Below are positions 1-8,609 of a stretch of DNA of 64,000 nucleotides, one piece after another. Each line of letters starts with the position of its first letter. Positions within the stretch are counted from its first letter, which is position 1. The stretch is from an uncultured Holophagaceae bacterium. GTDB taxonomy: Bacteria; Acidobacteriota; Holophagae; Holophagales; Holophagaceae. The position numbers and the translations under genes were made by a program. Location: contig CAIOFF010000020.1 in NCBI GenBank assembly GCA_903857495.1, positions 62,001 to 126,000 on the forward strand, written 5' to 3'. A model generated the notes under the pieces. That model was not told where the DNA came from, made no database searches, and saw only the letters and a program-made list of their open reading frames with translations.

Positions 1-458
1 GTGCCGAGGTAGTGGATCACCTCGGTGGCGACCGCCGTGCCCAGGCTGTGCCCGACCACGACGAGGTTGTTGTCCGGGCTCTTCGGCAGGGTCTGGATGA
101 AGGGCATCAGCTCCGCGGCCAGCTTCGTGATGATGCGGTTGCGGGTTGGGGCGTGGAAGCGCCAGGCCAGCACATCCAGGACATGGGTGTAGAGGAAGGC
201 GTTCGAAGCCTGGAGATCCTCGATGGCCTTGAGTGCGCCCGCATCCTGGATGAGCGGCCTGAGGATGTCCAGGGACCCGGCCTGCCGCAGCTCCGTGAAG
301 ATGTCGTGGTAGAAGAAGGCCTTGGGTGTGCAGGTGGCCCTGAGGTCGCTGCCGGCAATGGCCTGGTGCTTCTCCACCAGGAAGTCCCAGACGGCCTGGT
401 GATAGCCGGGATCCTGCACACCCATGCCGTGGAAAAAGACCAGGTTGGTACGCGGCAT
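1..458 (-). CDS. Alpha/beta hydrolase (lipase-like), C-terminal part cut off by the window edge
   Basis: The protein starts MPRTNLVFFHGMGVQDPG, where FFHGMG is the strand-turn-oxyanion region of alpha/beta hydrolases. The visible part ends with VVVGHSLGTAVATEV, the nucleophile elbow GHSLG with Ser as nucleophile. The catalytic Asp and His would lie beyond base 1. There is no signal peptide, so it is probably cytoplasmic. The ATG has a good ribosome site, caggag, six bases upstream. It lies downstream of the protease gene on the same strand with a 151-base gap, so it may be co-transcribed. The substrate cannot be told; the fold call is solid. Confidence 0.75.
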   Translation of the reverse strand, partial: MPRTNLVFFHGMGVQDPGYHQAVWDFLVEKHQAIAGSDLRATCTPKAFFYHDIFTELRQAGSLDILRPLIQDAGALKAIEDLQASNAFLYTHVLDVLAWRFHAPTRNRIITKLAAELMPFIQTLPKSPDNNLVVVGHSLGTAVATEVIHYLG

Positions 459-609
459 GACAGCTCCTGCGCGAGGGCCTTTCCGGCGAGTCGTGGCGAA
501 TCGGAGGGTGATCTGGTCCCCATGATAGGCCTTCTTTGCCTATTTTTCCCTTCGAACGGCAGCTGCGCCTCGCGCTTCTTTTCCTGCCCCTGTTTGGAAG
601 GCTGTTCGG

Positions 610-2667
610 TTACCTCCCGGCCATCCCGGCAAGCAGGATGGCAAGGTCGGCGTCGCCCACGGTGGTGCCCCCGCTGAAGGTGGCCTTGGGATCGGTCGTT
701 CCGTAGTACTTGGCGAAGCTGAGCAGGTCCAGCGGGCTCACCAGACCGTCGCCGTTGAGGTCCAGGCTGGCCGCCTCGTTGACAGCCTGGGCGGGCACCC
801 AGGTCAGGGCGAAGTCGTCCAGGTCCCACCGGGCGATTGGGGTGAGGGCACTGGCGCTCCCGTTCAAGGCGGCCTGGTTCCACTGGGCCCGCACCCTGAT
901 TGTCTGCCCTGCGAAGTCGCTGAGGTCGAAGGTGTCCCGGGTCCAGAGGAAGTGGTCCACCTGCTGATTGGTGTAGGTCTTCAGGGTCCGCAGGAGGTTG
1001 CCAGAGGCGCCCAGGACCTGCATCGAGAGCGTGGCGGAAGGGGTGTCCAGGGTCAGCTGCGTCCCGCTGGTGTATTGCCTGAGCCAGTAGCTGAGCCACA
1101 CGGAACCCCCGGCCGCAGGGAGGGTGACGAGCTGCTCCAGGCTGCCCGCTTCGGTGCCCTGGCTGAGGTTGCCCGCCCAACCGCTGAGGATGGCGTAGGT
1201 GCTCCCAAGGTGAGGTCCGGCTCCGGGTGACATCGACCAGATGGGGTTGGGATGGCTGGCTGAGGGGAGCGTGGAACGCCACTGCCAGGCGCCGTTGTCC
1301 CCCTGCTCGAAGCCCGTGTTGGCAAGCAGCTGCTGGCCGCCGACCGTGAAGGTCACAGCGGGGGCGGTATCGCTGCCCGAGCCGTTGGTGACGACCACGT
1401 CATAGGGATGACCACCATCGGTGGTGCTCAGGTAGGGAATCACGTAGAGGGCCGAGGTCGCCCCGCTGATGTCCGCCCCGTCCCTTCGCCATTGATAGGA
1501 GAAGGGCGGATTGCCGGTAACCTTTGCCTCCAGCTCCAGGTACTGGCCGACGGTTGGGTTAACCAGAGAGGTGGAGACGGTGACGGTCGGGACCTTGGGG
1601 GTCGCCGGGGTCATCGTCAGGGTGAGCACATGGAACTGGTAGTTCGTGCTGCCGTAGTTCATCCGCATGGGCATCCGGAAGCGGTCATTGGGCCGGTTCG
1701 CGCGGGTACCCCACGAGTTCTGGAGCACCCAGTAGTGCTTGGCGGGGTCGGAGTCACTCTCGTCGTAGCCCATGATCGTCGCCATGTGGGAGCCCCACCC
1801 GTCCTCCCAGCTGCTCGCGCTCCCGGCCTTGGGGTCGATCCAGAGCTCGGCTTCAGGCTGGTTGTTCCAGAAATCAAAGAAGCCGCGAGTCTCGCTCCCG
1901 TCAGGGTTGGGGACATCCAGGAACAGGGTGGCGTAGACGAAACCAACGGCCTGGCCCTGGTTCAGGGCGTCCTTGATGTCCCGGATCACCTGATCCTGAG
2001 GCGCGGCACTGTTGATTTGGGCGAACGAGAGCTGGCCGATCCCAAAGTTCGTCGCCGAATTGATGGTGGCAGGGTCGATCAGGGTCTTCGTGCAGTAGGC
2101 CGTTCTGACGGCCCCATCCAGGTATTCCGCGTGAGCGTTCCGCCAGGGGACAGCCAGGCCCGTCGCGTTGTAGATCTTGGCAAAGACACCCGGGAACGCG
2201 CCGTCACAGCCGTTCAGACTCTGCCCAGGCGAGGCGAGGTGGAAGTTGGACAGGACGTACTGGACGGAGAGGAGGTCCTTGATGCCGTAGTGGTGAGACA
2301 TGGCCACTTCAAGCATCGCCGTGCAGGCGAAGATCCAGCAGCTTCCGCACACTCCCTGGTTCCACAGGGAGGGCTCGATGGTCAGGTCCGAGAAGAGATC
2401 CATGGCGACGGGCACCGACGCCGCAAGCGGCAGATCGGGCGTGGATGACTGGCCCTTCTTGAAGACCGGCAGGTGCTCGTGCTCAATCGACCACTGCTTT
2501 CGGGTGGCGGCATCCGGGCGCATGATCGCGTATTCAGTGTGGGGCCCGGCACCCGGCGCAGCGCCCTGCGAGATGGCGAAGGGAGCCTGCGCGCGCAGGG
2601 CTTGGCCGGTGGGAAGCAGGCAAAGGGCGCTCCAGAGAAGGGTGCAGCTGCGGGAGTCAGAGGCCAT
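610..2667 (-). CDS. Secreted papain-family (C1) cysteine protease with Ig-like, jelly-roll and dockerin parts
   Basis: A 685-aa exported protease. Residues 1-26 form a signal peptide ending in an ALRAQA-type site. The C1 catalytic domain covers about 85-345: NQGVCGSCWIFA gives oxyanion Gln104 and nucleophile Cys110, GSHMATIMGYD gives His294, and VLQNSWGTR gives Asn317. An Ig-like domain follows at about 355-440 (PFSYQWRRDGADISG). A carbohydrate-binding-like jelly roll (about 445-620) starts at NTGFEQGDNGAW. The end is dockerin-like: DLNGDGLVSPLDLLSFAKYYG is a good Ca-binding dockerin repeat, and the second repeat (VGDADLAILLAG) has lost most of its calcium loop. Dockerins normally dock to cohesins or serve as C-terminal sorting modules. 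No cohesin is seen in the window. Confidence 0.85.
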   Translation of the reverse strand: MASDSRSCTLLWSALCLLPTGQALRAQAPFAISQGAAPGAGPHTEYAIMRPDAATRKQWSIEHEHLPVFKKGQSSTPDLPLAASVPVAMDLFSDLTIEPSLWNQGVCGSCWIFACTAMLEVAMSHHYGIKDLLSVQYVLSNFHLASPGQSLNGCDGAFPGVFAKIYNATGLAVPWRNAHAEYLDGAVRTAYCTKTLIDPATINSATNFGIGQLSFAQINSAAPQDQVIRDIKDALNQGQAVGFVYATLFLDVPNPDGSETRGFFDFWNNQPEAELWIDPKAGSASSWEDGWGSHMATIMGYDESDSDPAKHYWVLQNSWGTRANRPNDRFRMPMRMNYGSTNYQFHVLTLTMTPATPKVPTVTVSTSLVNPTVGQYLELEAKVTGNPPFSYQWRRDGADISGATSALYVIPYLSTTDGGHPYDVVVTNGSGSDTAPAVTFTVGGQQLLANTGFEQGDNGAWQWRSTLPSASHPNPIWSMSPGAGPHLGSTYAILSGWAGNLSQGTEAGSLEQLVTLPAAGGSVWLSYWLRQYTSGTQLTLDTPSATLSMQVLGASGNLLRTLKTYTNQQVDHFLWTRDTFDLSDFAGQTIRVRAQWNQAALNGSASALTPIARWDLDDFALTWVPAQAVNEAASLDLNGDGLVSPLDLLSFAKYYGTTDPKATFSGGTTVGDADLAILLAGMAGR

Positions 2668-3024
2668 GCTGGGCTTCTACAGGTGAACCGCTGGCCCTGG
2701 TTGGGCCCTCGCGGGATGGATTGGGGAAGGACGCCAGACAACCCGCTGAAAGCCCTCGCGTTGGTCGAGAACTCAGGCCGGGCGGTCTCAGGGGAAGAGG
2801 AGAACTGTTAGAAGATCGCCCTTCCGTCCAAAGTTATAAATATGTTCAATTACTTACATCTGAAGAGAAGGACTCCCCGCCTATGGCCCCAAGTTCGGGC
2901 AAGGCCTGGGAGGAAAGCGATCCCCCGACGACCGTTACAACTGCACCTCAGCGGCGGCGGATCAGGCCGACCTCCGGTGGGGTATCTCTGGCGCATCTCC
3001 GTCATTGCATTTGGTAGCTCCTGC
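2668..3024. other. Intergenic spacer without a recognised gene
   Basis: This is the upstream region of the minus-strand protease gene. It changes from GC-rich to clearly AT-rich around 2825-2870, where a run such as ttataaatatgttcaatta stands out. That could hold the protease promoter, but I see no convincing -35/-10 pair. I checked for riboswitch cores and tRNA-like folds by eye and recognised none. Confidence 0.4.
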
Positions 3025-3177
3025 TCACACCACCCTGGGGGAATCAGTGGGGAGCAGCGAACATGCCAGTTCTGCTTGTATAGATTTAAGTAGATCGTTT
3101 GTTGCTTTTATCTCGTATTTCAGATCAACCGGACAACTGTTGGCATTTTTTGCCCAATAAGGCCAGAGCCCTGCCAT
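3025..3177 (-). CDS. Possible 50-aa ORF, unusually AT-rich codons
   Basis: An open frame from ATG at 3177 to TGA at 3025 encodes a 50-residue peptide beginning MAGLWPYWAKNANS. A gagagg ribosome-site-like sequence lies upstream of the ATG. Its codons (AAA, ATA, CTA, ACA, TCT, GTT) are unlike the GC-ending codons of every neighbour, so if real it is recent foreign DNA or a remnant of a longer gene. I recognise no family. It could equally be chance in an AT-rich spacer. Confidence 0.2.
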   Translation of the reverse strand: MAGLWPYWAKNANSCPVDLKYEIKATNDLLKSIQAELACSLLPTDSPRVV

Positions 3178-3244
3178 GGCGGCCTCTCCCGGCGCCCTAG
3201 GTCCAACCCTTCAGGTGAGCACCCGCACCCCGAACAGCCGGGTA

Positions 3245-3826
3245 TCAAAGCCCTTTTTCATCGCCCCAGAACTGCGCACCATTGACCTGATTCGCGATCC
3301 CGCCGAGGGTATCCGCGGCGCCGAGCAGCTCCAGGACCCGGGCGAAGGGGGAGTCCATCTGTCCTATGACCGCCCACTCGGGCTCGGTCCAGGGCTCCAG
3401 GACGAAGTCCACCAGGGGCCGCTGGAAGGGGCCGATGCCTAGGCGCAGGCGGGCGACCTCCGGGGTGCCGAGGCAGTCGAAGATGGAGCGCAGCCCGTTG
3501 TGGCCGCCGTCGGAGCCATTCAGGCGGAAGCGGCCGGTACCCAGGGGCAGGTCCTTGTCGTCATGGAGCAGGACCAGCCGGCGGGGGTAGATGCCCGTGG
3601 CCTCTGCCTGGGCGCAGACCTCGCCCGAGAGGTTCATGTAGGTGCTAGGCACCAGCGCCTGCAGGTTCGGCGCCAGCGGGTAGAGCGTGCCGGAGGGGAA
3701 GCGCTTCCGGGGAGTCGGCACCAAGTCCTGCTCCGCCATCCAGCGCTGGAGCAGCAGCCGTCCGAGATTGTGCCGGGTGTCCTGGTATTCAGGACCGGGA
3801 TTGCCGAGAGGTACCAGAGTCCACAT
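3245..3826 (-). CDS. pth: Peptidyl-tRNA hydrolase
   Basis: A 193-aa cytoplasmic enzyme that cleaves the ester bond of peptidyl-tRNAs released from stalled ribosomes. All expected active-site motifs are present: LGNPGPEYQDTRHNLG (Asn and catalytic His), TYMNLSGE (Asn), LLHDDKDLP (Asp) and GGHNGLRSI (Asn). Length is normal for the family. The ATG at 3826 is chosen because MWTLVPLGNPG matches the usual N-terminus. Longer upstream reading would run through the rplY-pth hairpins. It follows rplY on the same strand, the common rplY-pth pairing. Confidence 0.95.
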   Translation of the reverse strand: MWTLVPLGNPGPEYQDTRHNLGRLLLQRWMAEQDLVPTPRKRFPSGTLYPLAPNLQALVPSTYMNLSGEVCAQAEATGIYPRRLVLLHDDKDLPLGTGRFRLNGSDGGHNGLRSIFDCLGTPEVARLRLGIGPFQRPLVDFVLEPWTEPEWAVIGQMDSPFARVLELLGAADTLGGIANQVNGAQFWGDEKGL

Positions 3827-3840
3827 GGCTTCCGTCCAAA

Positions 3841-3894
3841 CGCGCAGGCTGCACCTGCGCGTTAATGAGAAACGCGGCCGGGGCCGCGTTTCTC
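3841..3894 (-). terminator. Two adjacent stem-loops between rplY and pth
   Basis: Bases 3867-3879 pair perfectly with 3882-3894 (13 bp, GAGAAACGCGGCC arm). Bases 3841-3848 pair with 3854-3861 (CGCGCAGG arm). There is no long T tract on the minus strand. They may act as an attenuator or RNA-processing site that lowers pth expression relative to rplY rather than as a full terminator. Confidence 0.6.
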
Positions 3895-3920
3895 GCATAG
3901 AACAATGAAGGGTGAAGAGC

Positions 3921-4559
3921 CTACTTCTTCTCTTCCTTCTTGCCCTTCTTGGCAACCTCGGGCTCGGCGGCAGCGACAGCGGCCACTTCTTCCTCGGCGG
4001 CCTTGCCGTGGACGGAGCAGACGACCTGATGGGCATCGCCGGTGATGGTGACGTTGGGACCGAGGTTGATCTGCTCGAAGCGGATGCTTTCACCCACGGC
4101 CAGGCTGGTGATGTCCACGTCGATGTGGGCAGGGATCATGCTGGGCAGGCACTCGAGTTCGATCTCGCGGTGGGCGAAGTCAAGCACGCCGCCCATGGCC
4201 TTGACGCCGATGGAGGTGCCGATGAGGCGCACGGGCACCTTCACGCGGACCTTGAGGGTCATGTCAACGCGCATGAAGTCCACGTGGCGCAGGCGGGAGG
4301 TGATGGGGTCGCGCTGCAGGTCCTTGATGATGACGTGGCGCTTGATGTCGGTGCCCTCGCGCTGGAGGAACATCACGGAGTTCATGCCGGTGTCGCTGGC
4401 CAGCACGCGGGCCACGACCTTCGGGCTGATGGCGATGGCGACGGGGGGCTCGTTGAGGCCGTAGACCACGGCGGGGATCATGCCGCTGGCCTTGAGGTCG
4501 CGGATGGCAGCCTTGCCGAAAGACTCGCGCTTGGGAACGATCAGGGTTTCCTGGGACAT
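3921..4559 (-). CDS. rplY: 50S ribosomal protein bL25, long CTC form
   Basis: A 212-aa protein that binds 5S rRNA in the large subunit. The N-terminal part (about 1-95: LIVPKRESFGKAAIRDLKAS, GMIPAVVYG, HVIIKDLQRDP) is the L25 domain. The following beta domain (about 95-185) is the extra domain of the CTC-type stress form. The tail is low-complexity, rich in Ala, Glu and Lys, and ends KKGKKEEKK. The ATG has a strong ggagga site seven bases upstream. It is divergent from ppk1 and followed by pth. Confidence 0.95.
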   Translation of the reverse strand: MSQETLIVPKRESFGKAAIRDLKASGMIPAVVYGLNEPPVAIAISPKVVARVLASDTGMNSVMFLQREGTDIKRHVIIKDLQRDPITSRLRHVDFMRVDMTLKVRVKVPVRLIGTSIGVKAMGGVLDFAHREIELECLPSMIPAHIDVDITSLAVGESIRFEQINLGPNVTITGDAHQVVCSVHGKAAEEEVAAVAAAEPEVAKKGKKEEKK

Positions 4560-4766
4560 TTGGTTCCTCCTACCTGGCAGCGTCGGCTGCCCTCTCGTTG
4601 GGATGGGTCCGGGCGGACCGGTCGTGCCCTCCCGATGGAGGACCGAACCCCTGATTCTGCCCGAAAAACCCTTGGAATCAAAGGAAGATCTTCGTGCCGA
4701 CCGCCGGGGAAGGCGTACCATCAGTTTGTTACAGCAGGTGGTTACCATTCGGCCAAGAGGACACCC

Positions 4767-6899
4767 GTGTTCCATCCCATCCCCCGCCCCGAGGAACTGC
4801 TCAACCGCGAGCTGAGCTGGCTGGACTTCAACGCCCGGGTCATGGAAGAGGCCGAGGATCCCACGGTGCCCCTCCTGGAGCGGGTGAAGTTCCTCAGCAT
4901 CGTCTCCAGCAACTGGGACGAGTTCTTCATGGTGCGGGTGGCTGGTATCTGGCGGCAGATCGATGCGGGCATCACCCAGCCGGGCCATGACGGCCTGACG
5001 CCCCGGCAGTTGCTGGAGCGGGTGTCCTCCAAGATCCACACCTACTCCGCCCGCCAGCATGAGCTGTTTCACACCATCCTCGAGCCTCAGCTGGAGGCCC
5101 AGGGCATCCAGATCCTGAACCCCCGGAACCTGGACGAGGCCCAGGCTGCCTTCCTGCTCGACTACTTCGAGCGGAGCCTCCTGCCCCTCATCACGCCCCT
5201 GGCCGTGGACACCGGCCATCCCTTCCCCCGCCTGGGCAACCGTGCCCTGGTGCTGGTGGTGGAACTGGAGCCGGATGAGGACCAGCTGGACGGGCACCTG
5301 CCGTCCTCGGAGCTTTCCTTCATCCATGTGCCCACGGGCCAGGCCTCCCGCTTCCTGCGGGTGCCCTCGGCGCCGGGCATGCAGGGCTTCGTGATGCTCG
5401 AGGACGTGGTCCAGCACCACCTCTCCCGGCTCTTCCTGGGCTACACCGTGCTGAGCTGCCACGCCATCCGGGTCACCCGCGACTCGGACCTGCCGGTGGA
5501 GGAGGATCCCTCCGAAGACCTGCTCAAGACCGTGGAGGAGAGCCTCCGGGATCGCCGCCGCGGCGCGGTGGTGCGCCTGCAGTACGAGCAGGGCATCTCC
5601 GCCAAAGTGCTTGAGCTGCTTATCGACGAGATGGATCTGAGCCCGGAGGATCTCTACCCCACCAAGGGGCTGACGGCCTTCTCGGACCTGATGCAGCTCT
5701 ACGGCCAGCTGGACTTCCCCCGGCTGAAGGACTCGCCCCTGCCGCCGCTGCCCGCGCCCCAGCTGGATCATGGCGGCAGCATCTTCGAGGCCATCGCCAA
5801 GAACGACATCCTGCTGCACCACCCCTACCAGAGCTTCGACGACAGCGTCGTGCGCTTCGTGCGCGAGGCGGCGGAGGATCCCAAGGTCCTTGCCATCAAG
5901 ATGACCCTCTACCGGGTGACCGCCAACAGCCCCGTGGCAGCGGCCCTGGAGCGGGCCGCGGAGCGGGGCAAGCAGGTGGCCGCCATCGTGGAGTTGCGGG
6001 CGCGCTTTGACGAGGCCGCCAACATCGCCTGGGCGCGCCGCCTGGAGCTGACCGGCGTGCATGTGGTCTACGGCCTGCCCAACCACAAGATCCACTGCAA
6101 GGCCTGCCTGGTGGTGCGCCAGGAAGGTGGCGTCATCAAGCGCTACTGCCATCTCGGCACGGGCAACTACAACGAGCGCACCAGCCGTCTGTACTCGGAC
6201 CTGGGCCTGCTGACGGCCCGCCCCGAGTATGGCGAGGACCTCTCCAACCTGTTCAATATGCTCACGGGCTACACCCGGCCGCCCCGGTTCCACCGGCTGC
6301 TGCTGGCGCCCCAGTACCTGAAGAAGGCCCTCAAGGTCCGCATCCAGCGGGAGATCGCCCATGCCCGGGAGGGTCGGCCCGCCCGCATGGTCCTCAAGAT
6401 GAATGCCCTGGTGGATCCCCAGATCATCCAGGTGCTTTATGAGGCCAGCCGCGAGGGTGTGAAGGTCGATCTCATCGTGCGGGGCACCTGCTGCCTGCGT
6501 CCCGGCGTCCCGGGCCTGTCCGAGAACATCCGCGCCATCTCGATCATCGACCGCTTCCTGGAACACGCCCGCATCTACCACTTTGCCAACGATGGCCAGC
6601 CGGAGACGCTCCTCTCCAGCGCGGACCTCATGCCGCGGAACCTGGAGCGCCGGGTGGAGCTGGCCTTCCCCCTGACGGACCCCCTCCTGGCGGCTCAGGT
6701 GGTGGAGATGCTGGAGCTGCAGCTCCACGACACCCTCAAGGGCCGGGTCATTGGCCCGGATGGCTCGGTCATCCGCCGGGGCCTGGACCTGCAGGACCCG
6801 CCCCTGCGCAGCCAGCTCCGCATCTACGAGCACACCCTGCTCGCCAGTGGCGTCGGCAACCTGACGCAGAAACTGGGACCGCTGGATTCGGATATCTAA
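4767..6899 (+). CDS. ppk1: Polyphosphate kinase 1
   Basis: A 710-aa enzyme that reversibly polymerises the gamma phosphate of ATP into polyphosphate. The four PPK1 regions are visible: the N-terminal ELSWLDFNARV helix region, the head domain (about 115-320), and two phospholipase-D-like C domains. The autophosphorylated histidine is His443 in NHKIHCKACLV, and the second conserved His is His605 in ARIYHFANDG. HLGTGNYNERTSRLYSDLGL is the family's conserved glycine/arginine segment. The start is GTG at 4767, preceded by agagg with good spacing. The frame stays open for 285 codons upstream, but that part is antisense to rplY and has no PPK homology. Confidence 0.95.
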   Translation: MFHPIPRPEELLNRELSWLDFNARVMEEAEDPTVPLLERVKFLSIVSSNWDEFFMVRVAGIWRQIDAGITQPGHDGLTPRQLLERVSSKIHTYSARQHELFHTILEPQLEAQGIQILNPRNLDEAQAAFLLDYFERSLLPLITPLAVDTGHPFPRLGNRALVLVVELEPDEDQLDGHLPSSELSFIHVPTGQASRFLRVPSAPGMQGFVMLEDVVQHHLSRLFLGYTVLSCHAIRVTRDSDLPVEEDPSEDLLKTVEESLRDRRRGAVVRLQYEQGISAKVLELLIDEMDLSPEDLYPTKGLTAFSDLMQLYGQLDFPRLKDSPLPPLPAPQLDHGGSIFEAIAKNDILLHHPYQSFDDSVVRFVREAAEDPKVLAIKMTLYRVTANSPVAAALERAAERGKQVAAIVELRARFDEAANIAWARRLELTGVHVVYGLPNHKIHCKACLVVRQEGGVIKRYCHLGTGNYNERTSRLYSDLGLLTARPEYGEDLSNLFNMLTGYTRPPRFHRLLLAPQYLKKALKVRIQREIAHAREGRPARMVLKMNALVDPQIIQVLYEASREGVKVDLIVRGTCCLRPGVPGLSENIRAISIIDRFLEHARIYHFANDGQPETLLSSADLMPRNLERRVELAFPLTDPLLAAQVVEMLELQLHDTLKGRVIGPDGSVIRRGLDLQDPPLRSQLRIYEHTLLASGVGNLTQKLGPLDSDI

Positions 6900-6926
6900 A
6901 AAATTGGAATCCCTACCGTTGGGTGC

Positions 6927-7757
6927 TCAACCCGGCCAAGCAGGCGCAGCCAAAAGACAGCCGGGACCTTCCGCTGTCCCGCCAATGACCGGGCCGATAG
7001 GTACGAAGGGTGGGGCGAACGTTGGAATGGGTCCCTTGCCAAGCACTGTCAACACCTGGGCCGCACATGCCCAATAATAAAACTTGGCGGCAAATTCCCG
7101 CGAGAACCGATCGATGGCCTGGGCAGCGCCAGGGTCATTGGCGCGCGCACCCAGACCGGCACGGATGGCAGCGGCGAGGTTCTGGGGGAGGATCGGGGAG
7201 GGGTCGAACCAGAGCGTGATAAACGGAAACGGAACATTTGGCATCGGCGGGGCCTGAGGTCCGGGGAAGGCCGCGAAGGCTGGATACCAGGGCAGGCCAG
7301 GGACCTTCACACTGGCGGCCAGGCGGTCCCAGGCGCTGGCAGCGGCGTTCTGGAAGGCCCCAATCAAGGGCTGCACGGAGGGCGACTGGGCCGGCACGGC
7401 GAACAGGCCCGCCAGCGGAGGACCGTCGAGACGACCCCCGAAGGCCTGGATCCCCATGACCGTGACGCCGGTGAGACGGGCTTGAAGTCTGTACCTGCTG
7501 TGCGCGTTGACCATGCCATCGCTCACGGCCCGCGCCGCGATATCGGCATCGGTGTGCGGACCCGTCGGGAGCTTCTGGGGGGCGGGTGTGCCGGCCGCTT
7601 TTACCTGGGGACCGACGACCTGGGCTGCGGTCAGGGAGGTTCCCATGAATCCGGCCGCCAGCGCGGCCAGAGTGGCCAGGGCTTCCCGCCGGGCAATGGA
7701 TTCGGGGGCGTCTTCGGAGGGAATGCCGTAGTCGGGAGGGGTGGTATGCGGGCTCAT
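6927..7757 (-). CDS. Exported protein of unknown function, possible Tat signal
   Basis: A 276-aa protein I do not recognise. After a 20-residue hydrophilic start comes ARREALATLAALAAGFMGTSLTAAQ, an Arg-Arg pair followed by a hydrophobic run, which looks like a Tat-type signal with the twin arginine but without the full SRRxFLK consensus. The mature part is rich in Pro, Ala and Gly, with aromatic clusters such as PGLPWYPAF and FPFITLWFDPSP. The ATG lies seven bases after the stop of the preceding gene, so the two are very probably one operon. No metal-binding or catalytic motif is visible. Confidence 0.6.
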   Translation of the reverse strand: MSPHTTPPDYGIPSEDAPESIARREALATLAALAAGFMGTSLTAAQVVGPQVKAAGTPAPQKLPTGPHTDADIAARAVSDGMVNAHSRYRLQARLTGVTVMGIQAFGGRLDGPPLAGLFAVPAQSPSVQPLIGAFQNAAASAWDRLAASVKVPGLPWYPAFAAFPGPQAPPMPNVPFPFITLWFDPSPILPQNLAAAIRAGLGARANDPGAAQAIDRFSREFAAKFYYWACAAQVLTVLGKGPIPTFAPPFVPIGPVIGGTAEGPGCLLAAPAWPG

Positions 7758-7764
7758 GGCTGCC

Positions 7765-8541
7765 TCACTTGAGGTTCTGAATGGCGCGGATCTGCGCGTC
7801 TTGGACGGCCTTCGTGACCTGAGTGAGGGCAGTCGTGGCCTGGGTGACCTTCTCCAGCATGGCCGTCATCTCGTTCTTCAGGCGCTTCTCGAACTCGTTG
7901 CGCCCCACCGTGGAGGCTTTCGCGATGCCCGTGAGCACGGCATTCCCCGTCGCAATGGCTGCCCGGATCTCCGTTTCGCTGGGGGGGCCGTTCGGCACCT
8001 GGCAATCGATCTCGATCTTGGTCAGAGGATCCCGGCAGCGGCCCTTCTTCGTGGCCGGCCGGTTCCCCACGGGGCTGGGCAGCAGGGCGCGAAGGGCACT
8101 GAGGGCCTCGTCGCCGTGCCGGCGGAGGTCCCCGATGGCCGTGTTGAGGGAGTCTGTGGAGCGGGTGTTGGCCGCTGCAGTGTAGGCAGAGCGGGCGGAG
8201 GTTACAGCGGCCATGGCACTTCCGTAGGCCGTCAGGTTGGCCTCGAGGCTGCTCCAGGTGGGCGCCAGGGCTGGTCGGCTCATGGGCAGGCTCCAGAGGC
8301 GGCGGGCCTCAGCGAGGCCCGCCTGGGCCTCGTTCCAGCGCTGCCGATAGATGGGGTCGAGGCTCGGCCAGAGACCTTCCGCCGCCGTCCGGGCCTCCCG
8401 CACGCCCTTCTCTGCCAACGAGCGGCCGTAGTCGCCCGGATTGCCAAGGCGCTGGAGGATGCCCTTCGCCTCCTCCAGCAGATCAGACCCAATAGCCGCT
8501 GGCGCTAGCGTGGCGGCGAGGAACACTCCCAATGGCTTCAC
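7765..8541 (-). CDS. Exported alpha-helical protein of unknown function
   Basis: A 258-aa protein from GTG at 8541. The N-terminus VKPLGVFLAATLAPAAIG is a simple signal peptide. The rest is mostly amphipathic helix with many Ala, Leu and charged residues and two cysteines (KGRCRDP, EIDCQVP) near residue 170. The C-terminal 60 residues read as a long coiled helix (ending in QDAQIRAIQNLK). In-frame ATGs at 8601 and 8592 exist but lack a ribosome site and would bury the signal peptide. It is followed after seven bases by the other unknown exported protein. I recognise no family. Confidence 0.6.
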   Translation of the reverse strand: MKPLGVFLAATLAPAAIGSDLLEEAKGILQRLGNPGDYGRSLAEKGVREARTAAEGLWPSLDPIYRQRWNEAQAGLAEARRLWSLPMSRPALAPTWSSLEANLTAYGSAMAAVTSARSAYTAAANTRSTDSLNTAIGDLRRHGDEALSALRALLPSPVGNRPATKKGRCRDPLTKIEIDCQVPNGPPSETEIRAAIATGNAVLTGIAKASTVGRNEFEKRLKNEMTAMLEKVTQATTALTQVTKAVQDAQIRAIQNLK

Positions 8542-8609
8542 TCGACTACCCCCAGGTGAGCGTAGGGCGAGCCCTCCGCGTGGATGATGCATGGCCTTCA
8601 TTGGTGAAA

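Noticed and set aside
3139-3158. ttggcattttttgccc considered as a sigma-54 promoter
   Set aside because: The GG-to-GC distance is eight bases instead of ten and no sigma-54-type gene follows; it is better read as a small inverted repeat.
3912-4766. A 285-codon upstream extension of the ppk1 frame
   Set aside because: It runs antisense through rplY, has no PPK similarity, and GTG 4767 has its own ribosome site.
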